Notes: a model not told the origin generated them from the letters alone. A DNA stretch of 64,000 nt from Gottfriedia sp002574545 (GCA_052180195.1 CP197469.1); one strand, 5' to 3'. Shown: positions 49,853 to 57,000, counted from the first letter of the stretch. Program-made: numbers and translations.

Positions 49853-51100
49853 GCATTCGTAGCCCAGGGGATAAAGCACGAATGAATAAGCACCCATGCA
49901 ACAACATCGAGCGCACTTGCCGAGCCACACCTTGCAATAACAAACTGAGGCAAGGGTGGGATAGAATAAACATATTTTCTGGTGAAACACCAATCGAGCC
50001 GCTCCTTGCATAACCAAACTGAGATTGGGGCGACAAAAAGAAGATACTTATTTACCCCACATATTAAAAATGCGTTCGTAGCTCAGTTGGATAAAGCACG
50101 AATGAATAAGCACCCATGCAACAACATCGAGCGCACTTGCCGAGCCACACCTTGCAATAACAAACTGAGGCAAGGGTGGGATAGAATAAACATATTTTCT
50201 GGTGAAACACCAATCGAGCCGCTCCTTGCATAACCAAACTGAGATTGGGGTGACAAAAAGAAGATACTTATTTATCCCACATATTAAAAAATGCGTTCGT
50301 AGCCCAGGGGATAAAGCACGAATGAATAAGCACCCATGCAACAACATCGAGCGCACTTGCCGAGCCACACCTTGCAATAACAAACTGAGGCAAGGGTGGG
50401 ATAGAATAATCATATTTTCTGGTGAAACACCAATCGAGCCGCTCCTTGCATAACCAAACTGAGATTGGGGCGACAGAAAGAAAATCCTTATTTTAAACCA
50501 CATATTAAAAAATATGCGTTCGTAGCTCAGGGGATAGAGCACGACCGAATAAGCATCGTAGCGAAACATCAGCGCACCAATCGAGCCGCTTCTTGCATAA
50601 GCTTACTGAGATTGGGGCGACAGAAAGAAAATCCTTATTTTAAACCACATATTAAAAAATATGCGTTCGTAGCTCAGGGGATAGAGCACGACCGAATAAG
50701 CATCGTAGCGAAACATCAGCGCACCAATCGAGCCGCTCCTTGCATAACCAAACTGAGATTGGGGCGACAGAAAGAAAATCCTTATTTTAAACCACATATT
50801 AAAAAATATGCGTTCGTAGCTCAGGGGATAGAGCACGACCGAATAAGCATCGTAGCGAAACATCAGCGCACCAATCGAGCCGCTCCTTGCATAACCAAAC
50901 TGAGATTGGGGCGACAGAAAGAAAATCCTTATTTTAAACCACATATTAAAAAATATGCGTTCGTAGCTCAGGGGATAGAGCACGACCGAATAAGCATCGT
51001 AGCGAAACATCAGCACACCAATCGAGCTGCTCCTTGAGTTAACATGCTGAGATTGGGGTGACAAAAAGAAGATACTTATTTATCCCACATATTAAAAAAT
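49853..51100 (+). repeat. Tandem array of seven tRNA-Arg(CCG)-derived units
   Basis: Units begin at 49853, 50072, 50293, 50516, 50663, 50810 and 50957. The first three are 219-223 bases long (class 1); the next three are 147 bases and the last is 144 (class 2). Each opens with GCGTTCGTAGC and the D-arm region of the intact tRNA-Arg at 51101, followed by about 30-35 bases in place of the anticodon and T arms. Class 1 then keeps the 3' acceptor strand CGAGCGC; class 2 has CAGCGC. Class 1 carries two copies of a structured motif, class 2 one copy. Near-identity among units indicates recent expansion or gene conversion. No protein family is recognisable in any frame. Confidence 0.9.
49916..50032 (+). 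ncRNA. Putative pseudoknot pair in array unit 1 (representative)
   Basis: Motif a: CTTGCC (49916-49921), GAG, CCAC (49925-49928), then after a 20-base linker GGCAAG (49949-49954), G, GTGG (49956-49959). Motif b: CCAATC (49990-49995), GAG, CCGC (49999-50002), linker, GATTGG (50023-50028), G, GCG (50030-50032). In both, the first arm pairs with the third and the second with the fourth, so the helices cross. The arms differ in sequence between a and b but stay complementary, while the linker CCTTGCA-(A)TAAC-CAAACTGA is conserved. This is what an H-type pseudoknot predicts. Whether it is transcribed is unknown. Confidence 0.5.
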
Positions 51101-51173
51101 GCGTTCGTAGCTCAGGGGATAGAGCAACGGTTTCCGGTACCGTGTGTCGCAGGTTCGAATCCTGTCGAGCGCG
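51101..51173 (+). tRNA. tRNA-Arg (anticodon CCG)
   Basis: All arms are present. The acceptor GCGTTCG pairs with CGAGCGC (one G-T), the D stem is GCTC/GAGC, and the anticodon stem ACGGT/ACCGT encloses loop TTCCGGT with anticodon CCG. The T arm is GCAGG-TTCGAAT-CCTGT and the discriminator is G. The 3' CCA is not encoded. It decodes the rare CGG arginine codon. It closes the tandem array of derived units, and a terminator follows. Confidence 0.95.
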
Positions 51174-51187
51174 CTAAAAGAATAAAC

Positions 51188-51236
51188 CGAGTGATTAGAT
51201 CTGTAAAATAACAGACCGATCGCTCGGTTTTTATTT
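51188..51236 (+). terminator. Terminator after tRNA-Arg
   Basis: AAACCGAGTGAT pairs with ATCGCTCGGTTT, with one wobble pair and a small inner stem CTGT/ACAG, followed by TTATTTT. Confidence 0.85.
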
Positions 51237-51371
51237 TCTTAAAATTAGAATCTCAGTCTTAAACCCTACCAATGCTCTACAACTAAAGATGTAATAAAAC
51301 TCCATCCAATGAAGAATGGGTTCCTTTAACTTAAAGTCATATATTTAAAGTAAATAAGGGAGGGCATTTAA

Positions 51372-51527
51372 ATGGATATGAATTCTTGGTTTCTTGAAGA
51401 AATGGCACAAATCAATAAGGATGAAATAGGAAGAGAATTAAAATTTATAGAGACTTATAAACTGTACGCAACATCTAAAAAGAAGAAACACTGCATCGAC
51501 TTAATAATCATTAAATTCTGTTTCTAA
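51372..51527 (+). CDS. Small protein of 51 residues, unknown
   Basis: The frame starts with ATG 7 bases after GGGAGGG (51358-51364) and encodes a charged helical N half (MDMNSWFLEEMAQINKDEIG, then RELKFIETYK), a basic KKKKH stretch and a hydrophobic end IDLIIIKFCF. A strong terminator follows 38 bases after the stop. The strong ribosome site and terminator support a real gene. No family is recognised. Confidence 0.45.
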   Translation: MDMNSWFLEEMAQINKDEIGRELKFIETYKLYATSKKKKHCIDLIIIKFCF

Positions 51528-51565
51528 AATCATGTTTAAAATCATTTTAAATTTATTAAAAAAAG

Positions 51566-51606
51566 AGCCGAGTAATTTTATATTTATAAAAATTATTCGG
51601 TTCTTT
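51566..51606 (+). terminator. Terminator of the 51-residue gene
   Basis: AGAGCCGAGTAATTTT pairs with AAAATTATTCGGTTCT, with wobble pairs, followed by TTTCG. The flanks are A- and T-rich. Confidence 0.75.
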
Positions 51607-51677
51607 TCGTACCTTCTATTTTTTACCTCTATCCTTTTCCCTAACTATATGTTATATTATTCTTTGCGATGAGCTAA

Positions 51678-51787
51678 TTTGAGTAAGACGAGAGATATGC
51701 GCAAGCTAAACGCGCGGATGTGGCCGCCCGGTCTCTCGCCTCAAACGCATCAAGACGTCTGCTGCGGCAGGCGTCTTTCTTTTTGTC
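51678..51787 (+). ncRNA. GC-rich structured leader RNA with terminator, upstream of the DUF6509-like gene
   Basis: A two-part structure stands out from AT-rich surroundings. Outer helices TTTGAG/CTCAAA (51678-51683/51740-51745) and CGAGAGA/TCTCTCG (51689-51695/51732-51738) enclose a GC-rich interior. There GCGC/GCGC and GCGG/CCGC pairings overlap and could compete. An intrinsic terminator follows (AAGACG-CTGC/GCAG-CGTCTT, 51752-51777, then TCTTTTTG). The gene starts 50 bases later. Aptamer-like domain plus terminator plus gene is the layout of a transcriptional riboswitch or attenuator; it could also be a short independent RNA. I do not recognise a known class. Confidence 0.55.
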
Positions 51788-51836
51788 CATTCATTTGTGT
51801 ATAATAGTACATATTAATATTGAAGGGAATGTTTTT

Positions 51837-52130
51837 GTGTTAACGATTGCAGAATACACTGTAGAAGAAATAAAGGATCCTTTTGGTATCATTGAAGGTG
51901 ATCGATATGAGTTCATTCTTTATATTGATGTACCAGAGGATGATGAATTATTTAATGAAAAAGGTATATACATAAAAGTGTTGTTTGGAGTAAATGGTGA
52001 TGAGTCAAAATTAATTAAATATGACTTGTATGAAGCTGAGTCGAATCAATATTTAGACTTTGATTTAGAAGAGGATGAAGAAAAAGAAGTATTCGAATTT
52101 TGTAAAACTCATTTAACAGTTGAAGATTAA
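51837..52130 (+). CDS. DUF6509-like small acidic protein
   Basis: The 97-residue product (MLTIAEYTVEEIKDPFGIIEG, then DRYEFILYIDVPEDDELFNE) is strongly acidic and matches my memory of the DUF6509 group, which is sometimes called pullulanase in Bacillus genomes without support. The GTG start at 51837 follows GAAGGGA by about 8 bases; upstream in-frame codons run into the structured leader and are unlikely. An extended -10 box TGTATAATA near 51798-51806 may add a promoter after the leader. Function unknown. Confidence 0.65.
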   Translation: MLTIAEYTVEEIKDPFGIIEGDRYEFILYIDVPEDDELFNEKGIYIKVLFGVNGDESKLIKYDLYEAESNQYLDFDLEEDEEKEVFEFCKTHLTVED

Positions 52131-52136
52131 TTTTAA

Positions 52137-52221
52137 TGTGTTATCGAATGACACACTTCAGCTTAGAGAATCGTTTAGATTGTGTAATTTGATAACACAC
52201 TATTGTGTCGTTGTAAACACA
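52137..52221. promoter_or_regulatory. Upstream activator-like palindromes of PTS operon 1
   Basis: TGTGTTATCGAATGACACA (52137-52155) and TGTGTAATTTGATAACACA (52181-52199) share the pattern TGTGT-N-AT-N5-AT-N-ACACA, written here as a 19-base imperfect palindrome. A third, weaker copy TGTGTCGTTGTAAACACA lies at 52204-52221. They are about 120-210 bases upstream of the sigma-54 promoter, where an enhancer-binding activator would bind. Confidence 0.55.
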
Positions 52222-52343
52222 GTACTAATTGTACCTACACACTTATAAAACACTAATATTTTAACTAAATATTACGTTTTGAAAACCTTGAATTATCAAG
52301 GTTTTTTTTGTTGTTATTGCAAATAGATAGATTTTTTAGAAAA

Positions 52344-52360
52344 TTGGCACAGAATTTGCA
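52344..52360 (+). promoter_or_regulatory. Sigma-54 (SigL) promoter of PTS operon 1
   Basis: TTGGCACAGAATTTGCA matches the -24/-12 consensus TGGCAC-N5-TTGCW exactly. It lies 108 bases before the first IIB gene. Confidence 0.88.
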
Positions 52361-52424
52361 ATAGTTAAATTGATTAACTAACTTGTCTTTGAAACGCGTA
52401 ATTCTTTTGTCATTATTTGTAAAA

Positions 52425-52439
52425 ATGTAAGCGTTTCAA
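52425..52439. promoter_or_regulatory. cre site (CcpA) of PTS operon 1
   Basis: TGTAAGCGTTTCAA fits the catabolite-responsive element pattern TGNAANCGNTNNCA closely except for its end. It lies between the promoter and the first gene, a position for roadblock repression by CcpA with HPr-Ser-P or Crh-Ser-P. Confidence 0.65.
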
Positions 52440-52467
52440 CGACAGGGAAAAATTGAGGAGGTGTAGG

Positions 52468-52770
52468 ATGAATATCTTATTGGTATGTTCTGCGGGAATG
52501 TCGACTAGTCTACTAGTTACAAAGATGGAACAAGCAGCTAAGGAAAAAGGAATTCAGGCAAGAATATGGGCTGTTGCTGGTGATGAGGCAAAAGAAAATC
52601 TAGACAAAGCGGATGTATTACTACTTGGTCCGCAAGTTCGTTATCTAGTTTCAGAAATGAAGAAGCTAGCTGAGCCTAAAGGGATACCAGTAGATACGAT
52701 TAATCCAGTGCATTATGGATTGATGAATGGTGAGGCTGTATTAGAAATGGCTTTAAAGTTAAAAAAATAA
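52468..52770 (+). CDS. chbB: PTS lactose/cellobiose-family IIB component (set 1)
   Basis: The 100-residue cytosolic protein has the phosphorylated cysteine C7 in the loop CSAGMSTSLL, as in ChbB/CelA/LicB. It passes phosphate from IIA to the sugar on IIC. GAGGAGG precedes the ATG at 52468. It is first in a IIB-IIC-IIA set and closely resembles the second copy at 54945. Confidence 0.93.
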   Translation: MNILLVCSAGMSTSLLVTKMEQAAKEKGIQARIWAVAGDEAKENLDKADVLLLGPQVRYLVSEMKKLAEPKGIPVDTINPVHYGLMNGEAVLEMALKLKK

Positions 52771-52813
52771 AACGGGGAATTAAAAATCTAGAGAGAAAAG
52801 AAGGTGTATTAGA

Positions 52814-54169
52814 ATGATGCGTTTTGCTGAGAAGTATATAATGCCTGCCGCAGCGAAGTTTGGGAATCAACGTCATTTGTTAGCGATCCGTGATGCGCTA
52901 ATTGGAATGATTGCCATTACGATGATTGGAGCTTTTGCTGTCCTTATTAATAACTTAGGTGGCGCAATCCATGGCTACGATAAAATGATGGAAACAGTCT
53001 TTGGTGCAAACTGGAAAACACTAGGTGGAGATATTTGGTGGGGAACATTTGCATTTATGACAGTATTTGCCGTAGTAGGAATCGCGCATAGATTAGCACG
53101 TTCTTACGGTGATGAAGGTTTTGAAGCAATGCTTGTTGCATTAGCATGTTATTTTGTACTTGTTCCTCAATCATTGGCTGCAGTATCTGTTACATTACAA
53201 GATGGTAAGACAGCTACGGGTGGAACATGGGGGTTTATTAGTTGGAATTCATTAAACTCAACGGCTTTATTCACAGGTATTATCGTTGCGATTATTGCGA
53301 CTGAAATTTTTGTACGCTTAGCTAGAGTGAAACAATTGGTCATTAAATTACCAGATGGTGTTCCTCCTGCAGTATCAAAAGCATTTGCTAAGTTATTACC
53401 AGGTATGTTAACAATTTTTATCGTTGCATTAGTTGGCTTATTGTTCAGATTATATATTTCAGATGGCGTATTCTTTAATGATTGGTTAAATTCAGTTCTT
53501 GTAAAACCATTAACTGATGCAGCAGATTCATTAGGGTTTGCAGTTGCGATTGCATTTTTTGTACATTTCTTCTGGGCGCTTGGTCTACACGGTCCAAATA
53601 TTTTAGGTGGTATTACAACACCATTATTAACAAGTTTAGGTAACCAAAACGTTGATTTATATGCAAAAGGTGTGACAGATTTAGATAAGTATGCAGTATT
53701 AGCTGGTCCATTCTTAGATGCTTTCGTATATATGGGTGGATCTGGTACTACAATCGGTTTAATCATTGCAATGTTCTTGGTCAATCGAAGACGTCATAAG
53801 CAAATGATTGCTTTAGGGACGCCTCCAAGTTTATTTAATATTAACGAACCAATTATATTCGGTTTACCAATCGTATTAAACCCAGTTTGGTTAGTACCAT
53901 TTATCTGTACGCCAATTGTTTTAACCATAATTTCTTATTTAGCTGTTAAATCGCATCTTGTTTTCCCTGTTGTCTCTACAATCCCTTGGGTAACACCACC
54001 GGTTATAGGTGGCTATTTAGCAACTGGTGGTCACTGGAGCGGTGCAGTATTATCGCTTATTAACGTAGTGATTTCAATCGTTATTTACTTACCATTCGTT
54101 GTAGTAGCAGAAAGAATGGAAGCTAGAAAGACAACAGAAACGACTAGTAGTAATTCATTAAATGTATAA
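52814..54169 (+). CDS. chbC: PTS lactose/cellobiose-family IIC component (set 1)
   Basis: The 451-residue membrane permease has about ten hydrophobic segments and opens with FGNQRHLLAIRDALIGMIAITMIG, the start typical of cellobiose/diacetylchitobiose IIC proteins. The substrate-site phrases LHGPNILGGITTPL and INEPIIFGLPIVLNP are present. It imports a beta-linked disaccharide with phosphorylation. It is 43 bases after the IIB gene and 21 bases before the IIA gene. Confidence 0.93.
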   Translation: MMRFAEKYIMPAAAKFGNQRHLLAIRDALIGMIAITMIGAFAVLINNLGGAIHGYDKMMETVFGANWKTLGGDIWWGTFAFMTVFAVVGIAHRLARSYGDEGFEAMLVALACYFVLVPQSLAAVSVTLQDGKTATGGTWGFISWNSLNSTALFTGIIVAIIATEIFVRLARVKQLVIKLPDGVPPAVSKAFAKLLPGMLTIFIVALVGLLFRLYISDGVFFNDWLNSVLVKPLTDAADSLGFAVAIAFFVHFFWALGLHGPNILGGITTPLLTSLGNQNVDLYAKGVTDLDKYAVLAGPFLDAFVYMGGSGTTIGLIIAMFLVNRRRHKQMIALGTPPSLFNINEPIIFGLPIVLNPVWLVPFICTPIVLTIISYLAVKSHLVFPVVSTIPWVTPPVIGGYLATGGHWSGAVLSLINVVISIVIYLPFVVVAERMEARKTTETTSSNSLNV

Positions 54170-54190
54170 ATGTGAAGGAGAAGAGTGCAA

Positions 54191-54514
54191 ATGCCTACCG
54201 ACACAAATAATGAACAAATTGCATTTATGCTTATTTTACATTCCGGTAATGCTAAGAGTTTATTAATGGAAGCAATGTATAAGGCTCGTGATGGAGAGTT
54301 GGAGGAAGCTCGTAGGAAAGTAGACGAGGCGAATGTGGAACTAAGGCTGGCACATCATTCACAAACTTCACTGATACAAAGTGAAGCAGGCGGACAACAA
54401 TACAAAATTAATATTCTATTAGTACATGCACAGGATCATTTAATGAACACACTTACAACAAGAGATTTAGTAGAGGAAATAATTTACTTGCATGAAAAAA
54501 TTTCGCTTAAATAA
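54191..54514 (+). CDS. chbA: PTS lactose/cellobiose-family IIA component (set 1)
   Basis: The 107-residue helical protein has the active-site segment LLVHAQDHLM with H79, equivalent to His78 of LacA, and LAHHSQTSLIQSEA before it. It forms trimers and passes phosphate from HPr to IIB. I chose the ATG at 54191, 10 bases after AAGGAG; a GTG at 54185 is possible. A terminator follows, so set 1 is a self-contained operon. Confidence 0.92.
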   Translation: MPTDTNNEQIAFMLILHSGNAKSLLMEAMYKARDGELEEARRKVDEANVELRLAHHSQTSLIQSEAGGQQYKINILLVHAQDHLMNTLTTRDLVEEIIYLHEKISLK

Positions 54515-54520
54515 TTGGTA

Positions 54521-54558
54521 AAAAAAGTGGTGTAGACTAAGTCTACATCACTTTTTTT
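54521..54558 (+). terminator. Terminator of PTS operon 1
   Basis: AAAAAAGTGGTGTAGACT pairs with AGTCTACATCACTTTTTT with one wobble pair. Confidence 0.92.
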
Positions 54559-54605
54559 ATGGTTCACATAGAACAAAATGTATAATTTAAGGTAGAGTCG
54601 TAAAA

Positions 54606-54713
54606 GTGTTTTAAAACACAATAATAAATTGTATGTAATTTACAACACACTAACAAGATAACAACACACTAAGGTGCTATAAGAAGATTAACAAACTAGA
54701 TTTAACACACTAG
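54606..54713. promoter_or_regulatory. Upstream activator-like sites of PTS operon 2
   Basis: A perfect palindrome GTGTTTTAAAACAC (54606-54619) is followed by three direct repeats of AACACACTA (around 54644, 54663 and 54703). The AACACACTA element also occurs before operon 1 at 52194. They lie 110-220 bases upstream of the second sigma-54 promoter, as expected for enhancer sites of a shared activator. Confidence 0.5.
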
Positions 54714-54826
54714 CATTTTTATGTCCTATCCCTTTTAAGCAAAGAAAAAAGATTTTATAACGATGATCCCTTATGGGACAAGGTTTCAATGAGTAAATTA
54801 ATTGTTTTTCAAGATGTTAGAAAAAG

Positions 54827-54843
54827 TTGGCACGCCATTTGCT
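54827..54843 (+). promoter_or_regulatory. Sigma-54 (SigL) promoter of PTS operon 2
   Basis: TTGGCACGCCATTTGCT matches TGGCAC-N5-TTGCW. It lies 102 bases before the second IIB gene, nearly the same spacing as in operon 1. Confidence 0.88.
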
Positions 54844-54905
54844 ATATAAAGAGTGTAAAAATAAATTAATCTGTAGTTGCCTTATAACAAACTTTCAACC
54901 AAAAC

Positions 54906-54919
54906 TGTAAGCGCTACAC
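54906..54919. promoter_or_regulatory. cre site (CcpA) of PTS operon 2
   Basis: TGTAAGCGCTACAC fits the cre consensus well and lies between the promoter and the first gene, as in operon 1. Confidence 0.75.
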
Positions 54920-54944
54920 TAATTCTAAAACTGGAGGAATAAAA

Positions 54945-55247
54945 ATGAATATTTTATTAGCATGTTCAGCAGGAATGTCTACTAGTTTACTAGTAACTAA
55001 AATGGAGGATGCAGCAAAAGCAAAAGGGATTGATGTTAAGATTTGGGCAGTTTCAGGTGATGCTGCAAAAGAAAATTTAGATAAAGCAGATGTTCTTTTA
55101 TTAGGACCACAAGTACGTTATTTAGCTTCTGAAATGAAAAAAGTTGCCGAACCAAAAGGGATACCAGTTGATGTCATCAATCCAGTACATTATGGACTTA
55201 TGAATGGTGAAGCGGTATTAGAATTAGCACTTAGTTTAAAAAAGTAG
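54945..55247 (+). CDS. chbB: PTS lactose/cellobiose-family IIB component (set 2)
   Basis: The 100-residue paralogue of the first IIB has the same length and the same catalytic loop with C7 (CSAGMSTSLL); most of its sequence is identical. GGAGGAAT precedes the ATG. It begins the longer operon that continues through IIC, IIA, a GH4 enzyme and ChbG. Confidence 0.93.
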   Translation: MNILLACSAGMSTSLLVTKMEDAAKAKGIDVKIWAVSGDAAKENLDKADVLLLGPQVRYLASEMKKVAEPKGIPVDVINPVHYGLMNGEAVLELALSLKK

Positions 55248-55292
55248 TCACGTACGTTGCATAAATTTTAAACAAAAGGGAGTCTTAAAAAA

Positions 55293-56648
55293 ATGATGAA
55301 TTTTGTAGATCGATATATAATGCCTGCTGCAGCAAAGTTCGGAAACCAACGTCATTTACTAGCAATACGCGATGCGTTAATCGGGATGATTGCCATTACA
55401 ATGGTCGGTTCATTTGCAGTTTTATTTAATAATTTAGGTGGAGCAATCAAAGGTTACGACAAAATGATGGAAGCTCTTTTTGGAGTAAACTGGAAGACTT
55501 TAGGTGGAGACATTTGGTGGGGAACATTCGCATTTATGACTGTTTTTGCAGTTGTTGGGATTGCGTACAAATTGGCTCGTTCATATGGTGATGAAGGATT
55601 TGAAGCAATGCTTGTCGCATTAGCATCATATTTTGTATTAGTGCCACAATCATTAAATACTGTAACGGTTACATTAGAAAATGGAAAACCAGCAACTGGT
55701 AGTGTTTGGGGGCTAGTGAATTCTACTTATACTAATTCAACTGCCCTTTTTACCGGTATAATCGTTGCCATCATTGCAACTGAAATTTTTGTTCGTTTAT
55801 CAAGAGTAAAGCAACTAGTTATTAAATTACCAGATGGTGTACCACCGGCAGTTTCAAAAGCATTTGCGAAGCTATTACCAGGTATGCTAACAATCTTTGT
55901 GATTGCGATTGTCGGATTGCTATTCAGATTATATTTATCGGATGGAGTCTATTTTAATGATTGGTTAAGCTCAGTACTTGTTAAGCCATTGACGAATGCT
56001 GCAGACTCATTACCGTTTGCCATTGGTATAGCATTCTTTATTCATTTCTTCTGGATGCTTGGTTTACATGGACCAAATATACTAGGTGGAATTACGACTC
56101 CTTTATTTACAGCTTTAGGAAATGAGAATATTGATTTAGCTGCAAAAGGTGTTAAAAAGTGGAGCGAATACAATGTAATGGCAGGACAGTTCTTTGATGC
56201 ATTTGTATTCTTAGGTGGATCGGGTGCTACATTAGGGTTAATTATTTCAATGATATTAATTAATCGAAAACGTAATAAACAAATGATTGGATTAGGTGGA
56301 GCACCAGGTTTATTCCAAATTAATGAACCAGTACTTTTCGGTTTACCAATCGTGTTAAATCCGATGTGGTTAATTCCATTCATTGGTACACCGATTATCT
56401 TAACAGTTATTTCATATTTAGCGATCTCTTTAGGTATGGTTCACCCAGTAACGACAAATATTCCATGGGTAACACCACCAATTTTAGGTGGGTGGTTAAT
56501 CACAGGGGGACATTGGACAGGTGCAGCCTTAGCAGCATTTAACTTAGTGATCTCAGTGGTCATCTATTTACCTTTCGTTGCATTACAAAGACGAATGGAA
56601 TCTAAAAAAATGAGAGAAGCAGCAAGTAATCAAAGCGCTGCTATGTAA
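55293..56648 (+). CDS. chbC: PTS lactose/cellobiose-family IIC component (set 2)
   Basis: The 451-residue permease has the same length as the set 1 IIC and the same landmark segments (FGNQRHLLAIRDALIGMIAITMVG; LHGPNILGGITTPL; INEPVLFGLPIVLNP). Differences concentrate in loops such as residues 125-145 and 290-300, which could alter sugar choice. About ten membrane segments are visible. It lies 45 bases after IIB. Confidence 0.93.
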   Translation: MMNFVDRYIMPAAAKFGNQRHLLAIRDALIGMIAITMVGSFAVLFNNLGGAIKGYDKMMEALFGVNWKTLGGDIWWGTFAFMTVFAVVGIAYKLARSYGDEGFEAMLVALASYFVLVPQSLNTVTVTLENGKPATGSVWGLVNSTYTNSTALFTGIIVAIIATEIFVRLSRVKQLVIKLPDGVPPAVSKAFAKLLPGMLTIFVIAIVGLLFRLYLSDGVYFNDWLSSVLVKPLTNAADSLPFAIGIAFFIHFFWMLGLHGPNILGGITTPLFTALGNENIDLAAKGVKKWSEYNVMAGQFFDAFVFLGGSGATLGLIISMILINRKRNKQMIGLGGAPGLFQINEPVLFGLPIVLNPMWLIPFIGTPIILTVISYLAISLGMVHPVTTNIPWVTPPILGGWLITGGHWTGAALAAFNLVISVVIYLPFVALQRRMESKKMREAASNQSAAM

Positions 56649-56670
56649 TGCAGTTTGAGGAGGATACGAA

Positions 56671-56991
56671 ATGAGTACATTAATGACAATCGAGCAAACG
56701 GCATTCCAATTAATCTTACACGCAGGAAACGCAAAAAGCTCTTTAATGGAAGGGATGCAGGCTGCTCGAGCGGGGAATATAGAAGAGGCAAATAGTAAGA
56801 TAGAAGAAGCGAAGAAAGAATTAAATCTTGCACACCATGCACAAACTTCATTAATTCAAGGTGAAGCACGTGGAGAAAATGTTGAATTAAGCATCTTATT
56901 AATTCATGCTCAAGATCATTTAATGAATGCATTAACGATGAGGGATTTAGTAACAGAAATAATTTTCCTACATGAAAAATTAAATAAATAA
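56671..56991 (+). CDS. chbA: PTS lactose/cellobiose-family IIA component (set 2)
   Basis: The 106-residue protein has H79 in LLIHAQDHLM and LAHHAQTSLIQGEA, matching the first IIA. GAGGAGG precedes the ATG. It is followed by a hairpin without a full T tract and then by the GH4 gene, so the operon probably continues. Confidence 0.92.
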   Translation: MSTLMTIEQTAFQLILHAGNAKSSLMEGMQAARAGNIEEANSKIEEAKKELNLAHHAQTSLIQGEARGENVELSILLIHAQDHLMNALTMRDLVTEIIFLHEKLNK

Positions 56992-57000
56992 GAGAAAATA

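Noticed and set aside
49916..50032. Integron attC sites
   Set aside because: The paired arms suggested a recombination site, but the core GTTRRRY/RYYYAAC boxes are missing and there are no cassettes or integrase gene.
50465..51064. Long reading frames on both strands through the array (about 150-190 codons)
   Set aside because: The 147-base unit is divisible by three, so any open frame repeats itself. The frames have no ribosome site, cover tRNA-like and pseudoknot sequence, and translate to a repeated peptide with no family resemblance.
49853..51100. CRISPR array
   Set aside because: There are no short repeats with unique spacers; the whole 147-223 base unit is repeated almost exactly, and no cas genes are nearby.
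49853..51100. Known type III toxin-antitoxin repeat (ToxI-like)
   Set aside because: Repeated pseudoknots are reminiscent of it, but known antitoxin repeats are about 35-50 bases, and no ToxN-like gene is adjacent. I keep it only as a loose analogy.
49853..51173. Cluster of several functional tRNA genes
   Set aside because: Only the last unit has a full anticodon arm and T arm. The others lack the T arm, so they cannot fold as normal tRNAs.
51720..51836. Longer N terminus for the DUF6509-like gene
   Set aside because: The in-frame extension runs through the GC-rich leader and terminator and has no ribosome site; the GTG at 51837 is well placed.
52385..52399. Second cre site near TTTGAAACGCGTAAT
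   Set aside because: The centre lacks the required spacing of TGNAANCG; the match is only superficial.
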